Shown piece by piece: positions 1 through 10,691 of a DNA stretch of 64,000 bases. A program made the position numbers and the translations under genes. How positions within the stretch are numbered: position 1 is the first letter of the stretch; each line of letters starts with the position of its first letter. Location of the stretch: NCBI GenBank assembly GCA_025504975.1, contig JANUWI010000016.1:868001-932000 (forward strand), given 5' to 3'. The notes beneath the pieces were generated by a model. The model was not told where the DNA came from. It did not search any database and was given only the letters and a program-made list of their open reading frames with translations. Origin of the DNA: Plenodomus lindquistii. Taxonomy: Eukaryota > Ascomycota > Dothideomycetes > Pleosporales > Leptosphaeriaceae.

Positions 1-2130
1 AAGTTCTAACTATATTTAAATAGTATAATTTATAACTAGAACCTAAAAAATATAAGTAGTATAAAAAAAATAAAGTTTCTAGAATATATAGTTAGTATCT
101 ATAGAGTAAAAATAAGTAAAAATAAAATAAAAGTAGTTATAAAATAGCCTATATCTAAAACTATAAAAAATATCTAGTTATTTTTTAAATTTATAAACTT
201 TAACTAATAGTTTATTAAAAAAAACTCTAAAAAAGCAGCGCCTTTTATAAAGCTAACTAAAAAAAATAAGCTTAGAGATAGAAATAAAATAAAAAAATTA
301 TATTTAATAATATAAAATAGGTATATATAAAACTACTAATATTAGTATTTTTCTAAAATAGTAAACTATTATACTTTAAAATAGATATATTAGACTTTAT
401 AATAAAGGTAGTAGTATTATAAAAATAAAATAGTAAATAGTATCTAATTATATACTACTCTAGAAAATTTATAGTATCTAAAAAGAATTATAATATATAT
501 GATAAAAAATTTATAGCTATTATTAATATATCAGAGCACTAGCGTATCTATATAAAAAGCTATTTAGAACTTATAATATTTTTAGATTATAAAAACTTTA
601 TAAGCTTTACTATAATAAAAACTTTTAATAGATAATAAATATAATAATTAGAAATATAAAACTAGTATAAATTTAAAATTATATATACTCTAGATAAAAA
701 TAATAGTAGACCTAATACTTTTAGCTAATAAATAGATATTATAGAATCTAAAAGAATTATTAAAAATATAATTTTTAAAGTTAATAAAAATAGATTATTA
801 GAACCTACTAGAATATTTAGCGTAGTATTTACTATTACACCTAAATTTATAGAGAAGTTATAGAAAGTAGTTATTTAAAGCTACTATAAAAACTCTATAT
901 ATAGTTACCTAGGCATTTAATATACTATAGAACTAATTTAATAGAATTAATAGTTTAGAAATATAAAAGATAAAGTTATAGACTTTATTAGTAAATATAT
1001 AGACTATTAAAAAAATAAATATAGTATATACGTATTTTATAAAAAAATATAAGTACTAGAACTACTTTTAATACTATAAAATAATATTTTTATAAACTTT
1101 ATAATAGAACTGCTACTATTAAAAAATTTAGTTACTAGATTTATATATAATATAATTATAGTTATACCTAATTAATTTATAAAAGCAGCTAAATATATTC
1201 TATTTAGAAAAAACTTTATAGTAGTATAGCTAGTATATATTTTTATTAATAGAATTATTAGATATTATAGCATTCTAAAGTTAATTATTAGTAACTAAAA
1301 TAAACTAATTATATTAAACTTTTAGATATTACTTTTTGCTACTATTAAAACGTAATAGAAACTATCTATAGCTTTTTATTAAAAAATAAATAGATAAATA
1401 GAGTAAATAAATTATACTATAAAAGCCTACTTCTAGATATATATTAATTAGTAATAAAATAATTAGATTTTACTATTATTTATAGCTTAGATAGTATATA
1501 ATAATAAAATTTTAAAGTCTATAGAATAAACTTTATATTTTACTAACTATAGAAGATACCTAAATCTTTTTACTAGAATATTACTCTATTAATAGATAGA
1601 AGCAGCTATAATTATAGCTAAAAAACTAAAAAAAGTTTATAAAGAATTAAATAAAGCTATTCTAGATGCTTAATATAGTAGTATTTTATATATTAATAAA
1701 AAAATAAAAAACAGTACTTTAGCTAAAAAAAAAAAGGATAAAGTATATTTTTTTATAAAAAACTTTTATATAATATAACCTAATTATAGATTAAACTATA
1801 TTAAAATTAGACTATTTTTAATTAAAAATTAGAAAAAACTAGTTATATACATATTTAACCTTCTACCTAATACTAAAGTATATTCTAGATTCTATATAAA
1901 AATGCTAGAACTAGCTAACCTTTTAACTCTATTATAGATAAACTTCTATTATAAATAATAGAAAGAAAATAAGTTTAAAGTTAAAAAAATAATAATATAT
2001 TCAAGAAAGTAAGGTAATAAAAAATACCTAGTTAAATAGTTAGAATATAATAATTTAGAAAATATATAGAAACTAGAGATAAACTTTATAAACTACTAGC
2101 AGCTACTAAAAAAGTGCTACTAATAGTATT
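1..2130 (+). mobile_element. RIP-decayed Ty3/Gypsy chromovirus, 3' half of pol (truncated by window edge)
   Basis: Conceptual reading of the plus strand through many stop codons recovers pol in the normal order. The end of the reverse transcriptase lies near 187-300 (a decayed copy of the FxNFxRRFI...APxxxLTKK block). RNase H lies near 540-735 (DYKNFISFT, then IYTLDKNNSRPNTFS). The integrase zinc-binding segment lies near 880-1020, where YIDY*KNK stands for CxxCQKNK. The integrase core lies near 1080-1500, and a chromodomain near 1955-2125 (KKYLVK*LEYNN.EN, with the tryptophans now TAG). TGG-to-TAG, CAG-to-TAG and TGT-to-TAT changes are what RIP produces. The element starts left of the window and cannot be active. 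The 3' LTR was not delimited. Confidence 0.88.
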
Positions 2131-2942
2131 ATTTAACTATAATAGCGTAGTTCTATTCTAAATTTTATTACCTAAACTAGATATTAGGCTCTAGGTAAAA
2201 AAAGATAGTATAAAACTTTATAAAAAAGAATTTAATACCCTTTACTATTCTAATATTATAATATTAGCCTTTTCTACTATAATAATTTCTACAGTACGAT
2301 TAGCGTTTTTTTAAAAAATATTCTAAATTTTAATTTTTTTACGCTATAGCGTATCTAGACGCGTCTATAACTAATTTTTCCTTTTTTTAATAGTAAACTA
2401 TGTATTTTTAGATATCTATATATTATATAAATAAAGATTTTAGTAATTATACTTATTATACTAATCTAAAAAAAATATAGACTTTGTAGATAAGCTCTAT
2501 ATTATAATAGTTTTAATAAGCTACTAGTATAATATCTCTATATAAATTAATAAAAAAAAGCAAGATTAAAATAATAAGTAGTACTATTTAGAGTAGAAAT
2601 TTTAAGTATTATATAAAAAGCTTTAAAAATAAAGCCTAAAAGAGAGAGAATAGTATTATAGTTTAAACGCAGCCTAGTACTACTAAGTTTTACTAGCTAA
2701 AAAGAGAGTAATTTTATAAATAAGCGTTAGCGTAAAATTATACTTAGAGATTATATAATATACTTTTACTAATTTTACGCTTTTATAAAAGTAAGTAAAG
2801 TAAAAAAGTAGAAGTAATTTTAGTAATATTAAAGAGCTTTAAAAGTAAGTAGAGTACTACTCTACCTACTTTAGTATATAGAAATATTCAAATACTTTTA
2901 TAGTAGATTATATTTAACTTATATAAATAAATAGGTAATGTA
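2131..2942. repeat. AT-rich RIP-affected sequence between two transposons
   Basis: Very AT-rich sequence following the chromodomain, rich in TA and TAG words and with no open frame. It probably contains the 3' untranslated part and LTR of the chromovirus plus older repeat debris. A short inverted pair built on gcgtaaaatta and taattttacgc lies near 2730-2780. No gene is visible. Confidence 0.6.
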
Positions 2943-3125
2943 ATAAAGCTATATTCTATTATAATAATAACTTTTAGCTATAGAAGCCCTTTTATAAGCT
3001 ACCTCTATCTTTCTCTATACAAGCTTATTAAAGATAGAAGACTATACTAACCTCTATCTAAACTACCTCTATACTATATCTAGTCTAAATTCTATAAAAA
3101 TCTCTATTCTACTATTACCTACGTG
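2943..3125 (+). repeat. Left inverted terminal arm of the pogo-like element
   Basis: Matches the reverse complement of 5283-5463 over about 180 bases, with mostly transition differences as expected from independent RIP of the two arms. The outer end is the point where the match begins, just before aaagctatattctatt. Confidence 0.75.
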
Positions 3126-5282
3126 CTAATATAGTAGAGAAAAAAAAAGAACTCTATAAAGGCCTAGAACTACTACTAAGTTCTACTCTATATAGCTTAC
3201 TTTTTTAATAGAACTATAGAGGTATAATTTTTTTATCTTTTTATACAAGGCCTATAAAAATATAATTTATTTAGCTTTTTAATCTGCGCGCACTTCTATA
3301 TGCTTTTAAGCTAATTTAAATGCTTTTTAGTACTTTATATTCTTAAGCTGTTATAAATAATATATTTAGTTATTGTAAATATACTTATTACTTTTTTTAG
3401 AAGTATACTTTTACTATTTTAGTAATAAACTACCTCTATCTATATATAACGCCTATTTTTAAAAACTAACTTTTATATTCTTTTTAACACTAGCTACTTT
3501 ATATTATAGCTACTTAAAAAGATTTTTATAACTAAATTTTAAATATATTAGAAGTATTTAAGTTTTTATAGTAAAAAGTATACTATATTTAATAGCTAGA
3601 TTATATAGAATAAATAGGTAGGTATATAAAAAGTTAGAATTTTATTTTCTATATAATAGTTTTAAAGCTTTTAGTTAAAATAGCTTTTATAGCAATTTAA
3701 AATTAGTAACTAGTATACTTATATATATATATTAAAGTACTATAACTACTCTAGCTTAAATATATTATTTATTTAGCTATTTTTAAAAACTAAATTTTAT
3801 TAATTATATAGTATATTAACTCTTTTATACTAAATAAAAATATAGACGCGTTGCTTATAGATAATAAAAAGTAAAGTTATATCTTTTAAAGTATATATAC
3901 TTTAAATAATAGTAATCTATTTATAATTATCTAGTTAAATAAAATCTAGCTAATTATATATTTTAAAGTTTATAATAATTGTAATAGATTTAATTATATC
4001 TATTTAAAAGTTTATTTTATTAATATTATAGATATTATTACTCTAGATACTATACTTAGCTTTTATTTTTTTATAAATTTAAACTATATACTAATAGTCT
4101 CTAGATTTCTCTACTTAATTCTCTATATATCTTTTATTTAATTAAAGCTATTTTAGATTTACTAAAACGTGTTATAAAGTGCCTAGTCTAGTATTTATTT
4201 ACTAGTATTCTATAATATACCTTTTATATTTTATTAGCTATAGTTTCTATTTAATAAAGCTAGAGAGTAAACTTTTATAAATTAAAATTAAAAATATATT
4301 AGATAATTATCTACTTTTTACTAGTAGTAGGTTTCTAGATATCTAGTTAAATTTAGAAGTATTAAGTAATTCTTTTAATCTATTTAGAGAGTTTATAGTA
4401 ACTTACTCTAAAAGCGTTAGTAGCATATTAATATCTTTTAAATTAGCTAGCTTTAAAAGCTATATAAGTAAATTTAAATTAGCTTTTAGTTTAAACTAAT
4501 ATTATATTCTATTGCATAGAAATTAAATTAAAAGTATAGTATTTATAATACTAAATAAAACTATTAGGTTTACTAGACTATTAGATTTACTAGTATAATA
4601 TATTATTAGCAGAATATTATATAAATATATATAATTTTAGTAGAGTTTTAGTAAAAATAAGCTATTTATTTATATAAACTATTTATTTAAAAAATATACT
4701 TTTTATTAAAGTTATATAATTTATTTTATATACTATACTTTCTTTTATATTAGCTACTAATTAAAACTAGACTTTAATAACTCTAGAGTTTTTATAAAAA
4801 GCTTTTTTATACTTAGATTTATAATTAAACTCTACTTTAAACTTAAAATAGTACTTTATAAATATACTAGGCTAGTTTATATAAATATAATCTAGATTAT
4901 ACTTATTATATAGAGATTTTACTATATTTACTATAGCTAAAAGCTTTAAAGAAAATTATTATAGAAATAGCCTAAATATATACTAAATAATTACTTTTTA
5001 TTATTTTTATCTATTATTTTTTATATTAGATATATAATTTTCTTTTAAAAGCTTTTTAATATATTAATTATTTAGTATAGTATATAAAGCTTTATAAATA
5101 GCTATAATATATTATAAAAAAGATTTACATTTTATCTAATAGCTAATATAGTAGTCTATACTTAATATCTATTTAAAAGCTTTATTTTCTATAATTATAT
5201 AAGTATTATATATTTATATATATAGTTTTAATAGAAGTTTAGTAGAGTATTTAACTTATTTATATATATAACTTTTCTATAA

Positions 5283-5463
5283 AGTATATTAGTAAAGTAA
5301 ATATTTTTATAAAATCTAAATCTAGTATAGTATAAATAGGGTTTAGGTAGAGGTTAGTATAGTTTTCTATTTTTAATAAGCTTATATAGAGAAAGATAGA
5401 AGTAGTTTATAAAAGGGCTTCTATAGCTAGGGGTTATTATAATAGAATGTAGCTTTATAATAT
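5283..5463 (-). repeat. Right inverted terminal arm of the pogo-like element
   Basis: Inverted partner of 2943-3125; see that entry. At about 180 bases the arms are longer than the roughly 40-60 base ends of classical Fot1, so the element may be a relative with long ends. Confidence 0.75.
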
Positions 5464-6129
5464 AGCTCTACTTCCTCTCTACCTCTTTTAAACAAGTGTA
5501 TTAAGGAACTTAGACAAGGTAATTATGCAGTAATAGAAAGCTTTTCTTGTTTATTTAATAAAAAATAATTAAATAAGACTAAGACTAAGCTAAGCGTATT
5601 GCTTGTTAACAAGTTTGCCTAAAACCGTTGACTGCGCCTACCTTGACAAGTCCAGCACTTAGCACTCTCCGATATGTTGCACCTTGACGTAGCGAAGCAG
5701 GGTCATCGGCGCAAATTAAACATGCGTAACGTCTTTGTCGACACAATCCTCGAGGCGAAAACGGGCCATCGCTGCGGCGACTCACCCACGAATGAGAAAT
5801 TTAGCTACCAGCATTTCTGCGAGCATGGATACATGAACGAAGAGGATCGCACAGCTCCGTCAGTGAGATTCCTGTAGTTCGTGTTCAGTGAAGAATCCTG
5901 CTATCTTGTTGTAAGCGTTCTGTTCCTTCACCGAGGTGACCCTCAAGCTGTGCGAGACTTAGGACTTACACATTCAGGCATCATCTCCTACCTCATTCAT
6001 CCATCTCCCTGTAGAACATGGTGTATCGTCAATGTCTTTTGTCAGCAGTTCCTATTGATTGTACAGGCAATGGCTTAGTCCGCAACGAGCCGTACTGGGC
6101 GCGACCTACTGCACTATAGCTCGCCGGAG
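5464..6129. other. Border from AT-rich repeat block to GC-balanced DNA; no clear gene
   Basis: Base composition changes sharply near 5620. A small AT-rich hairpin built on cttgtttatttaat and its complement lies near 5545-5580. Two short open frames (5674-5877 and 5881-6078) resemble nothing known. The upstream part of the pseudogene that follows may be included here, but no motif proves it. Confidence 0.5.
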
Positions 6130-6875
6130 GGCTGCTTGCAACATGTAAGCTGATCAATATTAAAGCACGCAAGATCCTCTACAGTGAGAATGAGTTCCTC
6201 TTCTTTCGTACATATGACGCTTTGATAGTATCAGCGCTGGTACCTCCGCACAACTTCGTCTCGCTGAAGGAACTCACGCTAAGCCTACCTTCGAATCCTG
6301 TACCGATCTGTGTTCTTGACGATGCCCCTTGGTTGAGTCCCATCGATGAGGTGTACAACGAATATGGAGAGGATGCCGTTGTACTTGGCCCAGAGTTCTG
6401 ATGCTACGAATACAAACGGCAACCGCAGTGGTACAAGCAGTGCCCAGTCGAAGCGCTGTATCACATCCTTTGTCAATTCTAGAATCTCAAGAAGCTTGAC
6501 ATTACTATACCCAAAGGACACTACCTTGAGTACAAGTTCTGCATGCTTGAGGAGAGTCGTGATCCAGTGCCCAACTCGAAAGGTGAATACCCTCCGCCAA
6601 ACTTTGTTATTGACAGGTTCAGGTAATGGGAATGCATTCTCGGCGTTATGAGGCAGCGACCATGTCCGCGGGTGACACTCACCGGTCTGACACAGGACGA
6701 GTGCGACCTGACTGTCACCTTCCAGCGTCATGTCGAGTATCTGGCGTCTCCCCTTGTCGTCTGGGACGTTCGAGCAGCGAAGATGGATGATTGCGGTAGT
6801 ACCTGGGCAATTCCGATACAGGCCGAGTCAGATCCTGATGATGTTATGTCCGACATCAAAAACTTGTACCCATAG
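6130..6875 (+). pseudogene. Decayed fungal F-box/DUF7730-like protein gene
   Basis: One reading frame gives a continuous protein-like sequence broken by three in-frame stops: TGA at 6399, a TAG in the line starting 6481, and a TAA just after 6620. It opens with LLATCKLINIKARKILYSEN, close to the LLxTCrxINxEAxxxLYxxNxF segment common at the front of the large 2EXR/DUF7730 family of Dothideomycete proteins. It ends at 6875 with SDIKNLYP and a stop. The frame holds across all three stops, so point mutation rather than indels killed it. Family membership rests on this one motif. The function of the family is not established, and the true start is not visible. Confidence 0.6.
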
Positions 6876-8296
6876 ATATTGGAGTGCGAATAGTGGGCGT
6901 GACAGCGTTGAAGGATGAGTTGAAAGACAGATGAACGAGAGATAATGCTTAGCTATATTCTTGTCCTAAACGACTACAACGAATGCCGGGAAATGAGGAA
7001 AACCTTTAGCTAAGCATAAGGTTCGGGAAATGAAATCTGAAAACCGGGAAGTTTCGGACTGGACTTCAGCCTAAGTCCAAGTCCATATGACTCGCATTAT
7101 CATCCTACTGACTTTGTGTATGTCGGCCCAGGCTGCACGAGCATCATACAGGCAAGCGATGTCAAGAACCAAATCAAAGCCCATTTTCCTGATCATTCAA
7201 TGACAGTATTAGTACGACATGACGAGATCGGAGAGACTTAGAACACTTCCTCAAACTATGTAGCTCTGGTCAGATTCCAGCGGGAGCATGGTCTGCTAGG
7301 TACATTGAAGCTATGGTAGACCATGGAAGACTTTCGAGCGTGAAATTTCACCAACCGCGAGCACCAAAACAAGCCTTTTCTTAAAGAAAAACTGCTCGCT
7401 CCTGAGCGCGCTCTGGTTATCACCGAACGCATCTCATGATTCATCGTGTAAGGCTATTCCGTTGGCTTTCTCCTATGATACTGATCGGCTGGGAGTGGTC
7501 CTTTCTTTGAACTCGATGTCATGCACTATTATACGCTAGTCCAAGAACATCACGTAGCTTATCCATAACAGCTCACTAAGAACGTTATGAAAGCTGCTTC
7601 TGATTTGGCTGTACACTTCACGCTCGATAATAGACATCCTCTGGCTATGCTTAGTGGAGCTGTTTGCTACTTACTGCTTCAGAGATCCAAGATTTGTGCT
7701 TTTGTGCTGTGATGATGACTTGATAAATCAAAGCCCATTTTCGAGCTGCCAAAGGTCTAGAAATAACCAGTGTATCGCGAGGGAGAGACTCGCCAACGGC
7801 TCGTGTTCGTTCAATCCAAACAAATGTGCCACTTTCTTGGTTGTCCTGCAAGAAGAAGGCAGCTAATACCAGCGTTAACGATTAGGACGGGTAAACCAGT
7901 CGTATTAGTAGAAGACATGTAAAGACTTCTCTTGTGTACTGTATTGTTACAACAATTAGAGGTGCATTTAATAAAGGCAAATTATTAGTTAAGTAGCGTC
8001 TGGACGCTTTACGCAAAGTTGACATTACTAGAGATTAGCTAAGGAAGAAAGGAAGGCTTTCTGCAATCTTGCACAGCTCTAGCTCTAACTATTTCTTTCC
8101 TATCTGCTAAATATGAATCTTGTTAGTCTTCTCTATGTCGTACCACGGCTATCTGTTAGTAGGAATGCGCAAAAGTATTGCTTGGGGGACACTTACATCT
8201 CTAGAAAGATTGACCTAACTAGGTGTTAAATTACAAACACAATTAAAGAGCCTTATGGATTGAGGATAGGCCAATTCAGCAGATGCAAAAACATGT
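6876..8296. other. Intergenic stretch without recognisable genes
   Basis: Short open frames on both strands (for example 7256-7444 minus and 7654-7866 plus) overlap each other and show no family motif, splice pattern or codon preference I can defend. Mildly AT-rich patches occur at 7900-8130. Nothing is called here. Confidence 0.5.
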
Positions 8297-8301
8297 AAAA
8301 A
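8297..8301 (-). terminator. Pol III terminator of the tRNA-Arg gene
   Basis: A run of five T on the minus strand, eight to twelve bases downstream of the discriminator base of the tRNA at 8309-8443. This is the usual signal ending RNA polymerase III transcripts and supports an expressible tRNA gene. Confidence 0.65.
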
Positions 8302-8308
8302 GAACAAT

Positions 8309-8443
8309 TGACCTAACCAGGGGTCGCTGAGCGGTGTTAGGGGGATTCGAACATACGAATGCGTGGGGTTACTCACAACCTGGAATCTCTTGATCACGGA
8401 TTTCAAATCGTAGTCAAGCGCCTTGCCATTGGGCCATTAGGCC
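8309..8443 (-). tRNA. tRNA-Arg(ACG) with a canonical 13-nt intron and a 50-nt GT-AG insert in the T loop
   Basis: Read on the minus strand. The acceptor stem GGCCTAA pairs with TTAGGTC (one G-U), with discriminator A. A perfect A box (TGGCCCAATGG) forms the D arm. The anticodon stem is CTTGA/TCAAG, the anticodon ACG is at 8409-8411, the variable loop is AGATT, and the T stem is CCAGG/CCTGG. A 13-nt intron (8395-8407) follows base 37 and contains CGT, able to pair with the ACG anticodon as in normal eukaryotic tRNA introns. A second insert of 50 nt (8327-8376) splits the T loop between TT and CGACC. Removing both leaves a 72-nt cloverleaf with a standard TTCGACC loop. A T5 terminator follows. 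Arginine (CGN) decoding is expected; whether the transcript matures is unknown. Confidence 0.8.
8327..8376 (-). other. Intron-like 50-nt insert in the tRNA T loop
   Basis: The insert begins GTGAGT and ends CAG. It contains CTAAC 10-14 bases before its 3' end, so it looks like a minimal fungal spliceosomal intron. It also carries TGTTCGAATCC, a good B box, replacing the one it interrupts. The flanks can also pair with each other (GGT with ACC, GAG with CTC), so removal by the tRNA splicing endonuclease is an alternative. If neither happens, the gene is a pseudogene. Confidence 0.6.
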
Positions 8444-9063
8444 AGTGATTACTGATGTTGATGAGAACATGGAAAAATATACAACAAATAATGTCTTTGA
8501 ACGCGCCCACCAGACTAACAGGAATAGCCTCAGGCTCTAGCTCAATGCTTTTTTCAAGTGTGTTGCAAATCTTCGATGCCTCAAGCGGGGCAGAGTGGGA
8601 TTTTCTATCGTGTGGTACAGTGGGGTTTGGTAGTGTGCCGCTTTGATGCGGCCGTAGAGCAATCTTGATTGGTCAGTGACCATCAACAACTGACACGATT
8701 CTGAATAGACTACTGATTATTAAGATTTTGTGCGCTACATATCCCTCAGATTCGAAGTGCAATCTTGATGCGCGTTGGACTTGAGAACTTTCATACTTTT
8801 GCACCACAGGCAAGTCTGCCTGGATCGCAAATGCGACATTGTATTTACATGTTATACCATGCCATCTTCTCGAAAGCGTTATGAGTTTGACGGAGCCAAG
8901 TGTGCGCCTCAATAATCTATGACGTAGGTGATACGCTGAGCGTAGTTTCAACAACAACGTTGGACGCTTAGCGGTCACACGGGTCACATGCTCGGGGCGG
9001 TCAACATGCTACGATCCGACGATAAAACTATATGATTACGCTATTGTTGGTCTTGCTGCAAGC
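8444..9063. other. Intergenic stretch without recognisable genes
   Basis: Upstream of both the tRNA (minus) and the broken regulator (plus). The minus-strand frame 8673-8987 has no family motif. Nothing is called. Confidence 0.5.
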
Positions 9064-10664
9064 ATGGTCCGCCGTAACATTGGTTTCGTAAGCAAGAAGG
9101 CTCATCGCAAGTCGCGAGGTGGGTGTTTTACATGCAAGAAAAATAAGGCCAAGGTACGTCTTTAGTCCATGAGTCTTATTGTCCCGTTATGACAGTAAAT
9201 AGTGCGATGAAAGCCAACCAGTCTGCAGATACTGTTCACGAAGGGTCCTTATCTGCAAATACGTTCGGGATGGCACGGCAGTGGGTAAGTGACCGTTATC
9301 TATAGCATCAACAAGTAATTCGCCCAGATCTTTCGCAACGTCACGTTATTTGGAAGAAGAGACCGACTTCAGCAACACACCGCTGCATGTACCATCCTGG
9401 CTGGTTACTGCGGCGTGGACTTGGACAGGCCAGCTTACATATCTGGGCCACGAGTTACTTCACCACTACAAGACGAATACGTGGCGTACATTCGCTGTTC
9501 GAGAAAACGCCATTGTACATACATTGCATTAAGATTTGGTACCGCAGATGAGCGTTTCTCACTTATACCTGCTTTATGCGCTCCTTAGCATCGCAGCCTC
9601 ACAGAGCAATACCTTGTGGCCGTCGAAGCAAGTGGAAAACAGGCTTTGATATACCGACAGAAGACATTCCAGATGCACAACGAAGCTCTCAATACCATCA
9701 CAGCCGAGAACTACAAAGCAATCCTGGTAACGGCTACCTTCCTCCTCGCATTCATCGTGCCGCCTGCTGGCCATGGTCCTGAGTATGATGAAGCATATCT
9801 GGAATGGATTCATGCGCTGCTCAAGTTGAGTGAGGGATTTCGCATACTGGCATCGCTCCGCTGGTCATAGGGGATCGAGAAGCTCTCCGTTTACCCTCTA
9901 GTCTGCAGAGAAAACTACGGACGTTACCACCACCGCCCTCGATCCGAAGATCTGCTCCAGATGCCCCTGTAGGTCGCTTGGGAAGTACGCCCGAGTATCC
10001 CAATCCTGCACCTACGTATCGCCCTCGACAATTACAAGCGTCTCCTTTGTTCCTTCCTCCATTATTGATGCAACTCCTTCAGAGCCTTACGACTCCGTGT
10101 GCGGCTGGACCAATAGACCTTCACCGCGGTGCGATTCTGCCAGTATTACACGCACTTTCGCCCATGTTATTGTCGCTGTACTATTACCGCCTCAATGACG
10201 ACTTCTGTGTTCGCAATTTCGTCTTTGTTTCATTCTTGATGTCTGGCTTCTTGCAACTTGTGCGGGGTCGCGAACCAAGAGCCTTGGTCTTGGTAGCGTG
10301 GTGGTGCCTAATGAATGGTCTGGTGCCGAAGGGCTGGTGGAGTGGATCGAGGATGAGAAGTGTTGTTGAAGCGATTGGACGAGTCGTCAAGGGGTACGAA
10401 GCTGTGGATCCGATCATTGAACACGCATTTGAGGGTGCACTAAGGATCGCTGAACTGGATAAAGCAGAGGATAAAGAGGTAGCGGCGAGATGCGTCTTCC
10501 AAAATTGGGATGGTGTTTATTGGGACGATGGACCTACGAGGGCAGACCTGTGGGAACTCGATCAATTGCTGGATTTGGGCGACGTCAATGTATACGAGGT
10601 CTTGGGCCTGGCCACCATGACGGCCGATGAACTCAACATGGCGAACCTCGATATACGAGTCTGA
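9064..10664 (+). pseudogene. Broken Zn2Cys6 transcription factor (Upc2-like type)
   Basis: The 5' part is a clear binuclear zinc cluster spliced over one intron (9154-9202): KSRGGCFTCKKNKAK, then CDESQPVCRYCSRR and LICKY. All six cysteines are present. A second intron fits at 9285-9327. Downstream the conserved middle region is recoverable only by jumping frames: ELLHHYKTNTWRTF near 9460, interrupted by TAA at 9530-9532; then LYLLYALLSIAAS near 9560; then a different frame for NEALNTITAENYKA. A third change of frame is needed before the long open 3' part (about 9845-10664), which carries the C-terminal GFLQLVRGREPRALVLVAWW block of this family. One nonsense change and at least two frameshifts make a full product unlikely. 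Sequencing errors are the alternative. Confidence 0.72.
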
Positions 10665-10691
10665 GGGCGGCTTCACGGCCACCTTGTCTGC

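Larger units (their letters stand above)
2943..5463 (-). mobile_element. RIP-decayed pogo/Fot1-type (Tc1-mariner superfamily) DNA transposon
   Basis: Two arms about 180 bases long, near 2943-3125 and 5283-5463, are inverted copies of each other. Both include the word attctattataataa and a diverged form of agctatagaagcccttttata. Between them the minus strand near 3960-4140 reads, through stops, as KYSI.SNNIYNINKINF.I. This aligns with the IAKYGI.DEDIYNFDETGF.MG block of pogo/Fot1 DDE transposases, where the first catalytic aspartate sits. D and E have become N and K, as G-to-A RIP predicts. The element is dead. The terminal TA duplication was not resolved. Confidence 0.75.

Noticed and set aside
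6285..6731. 148-codon minus-strand open frame over the F-box-like pseudogene
   Set aside because: The plus-strand frame carries the recognisable family motif; the minus frame is its shadow.
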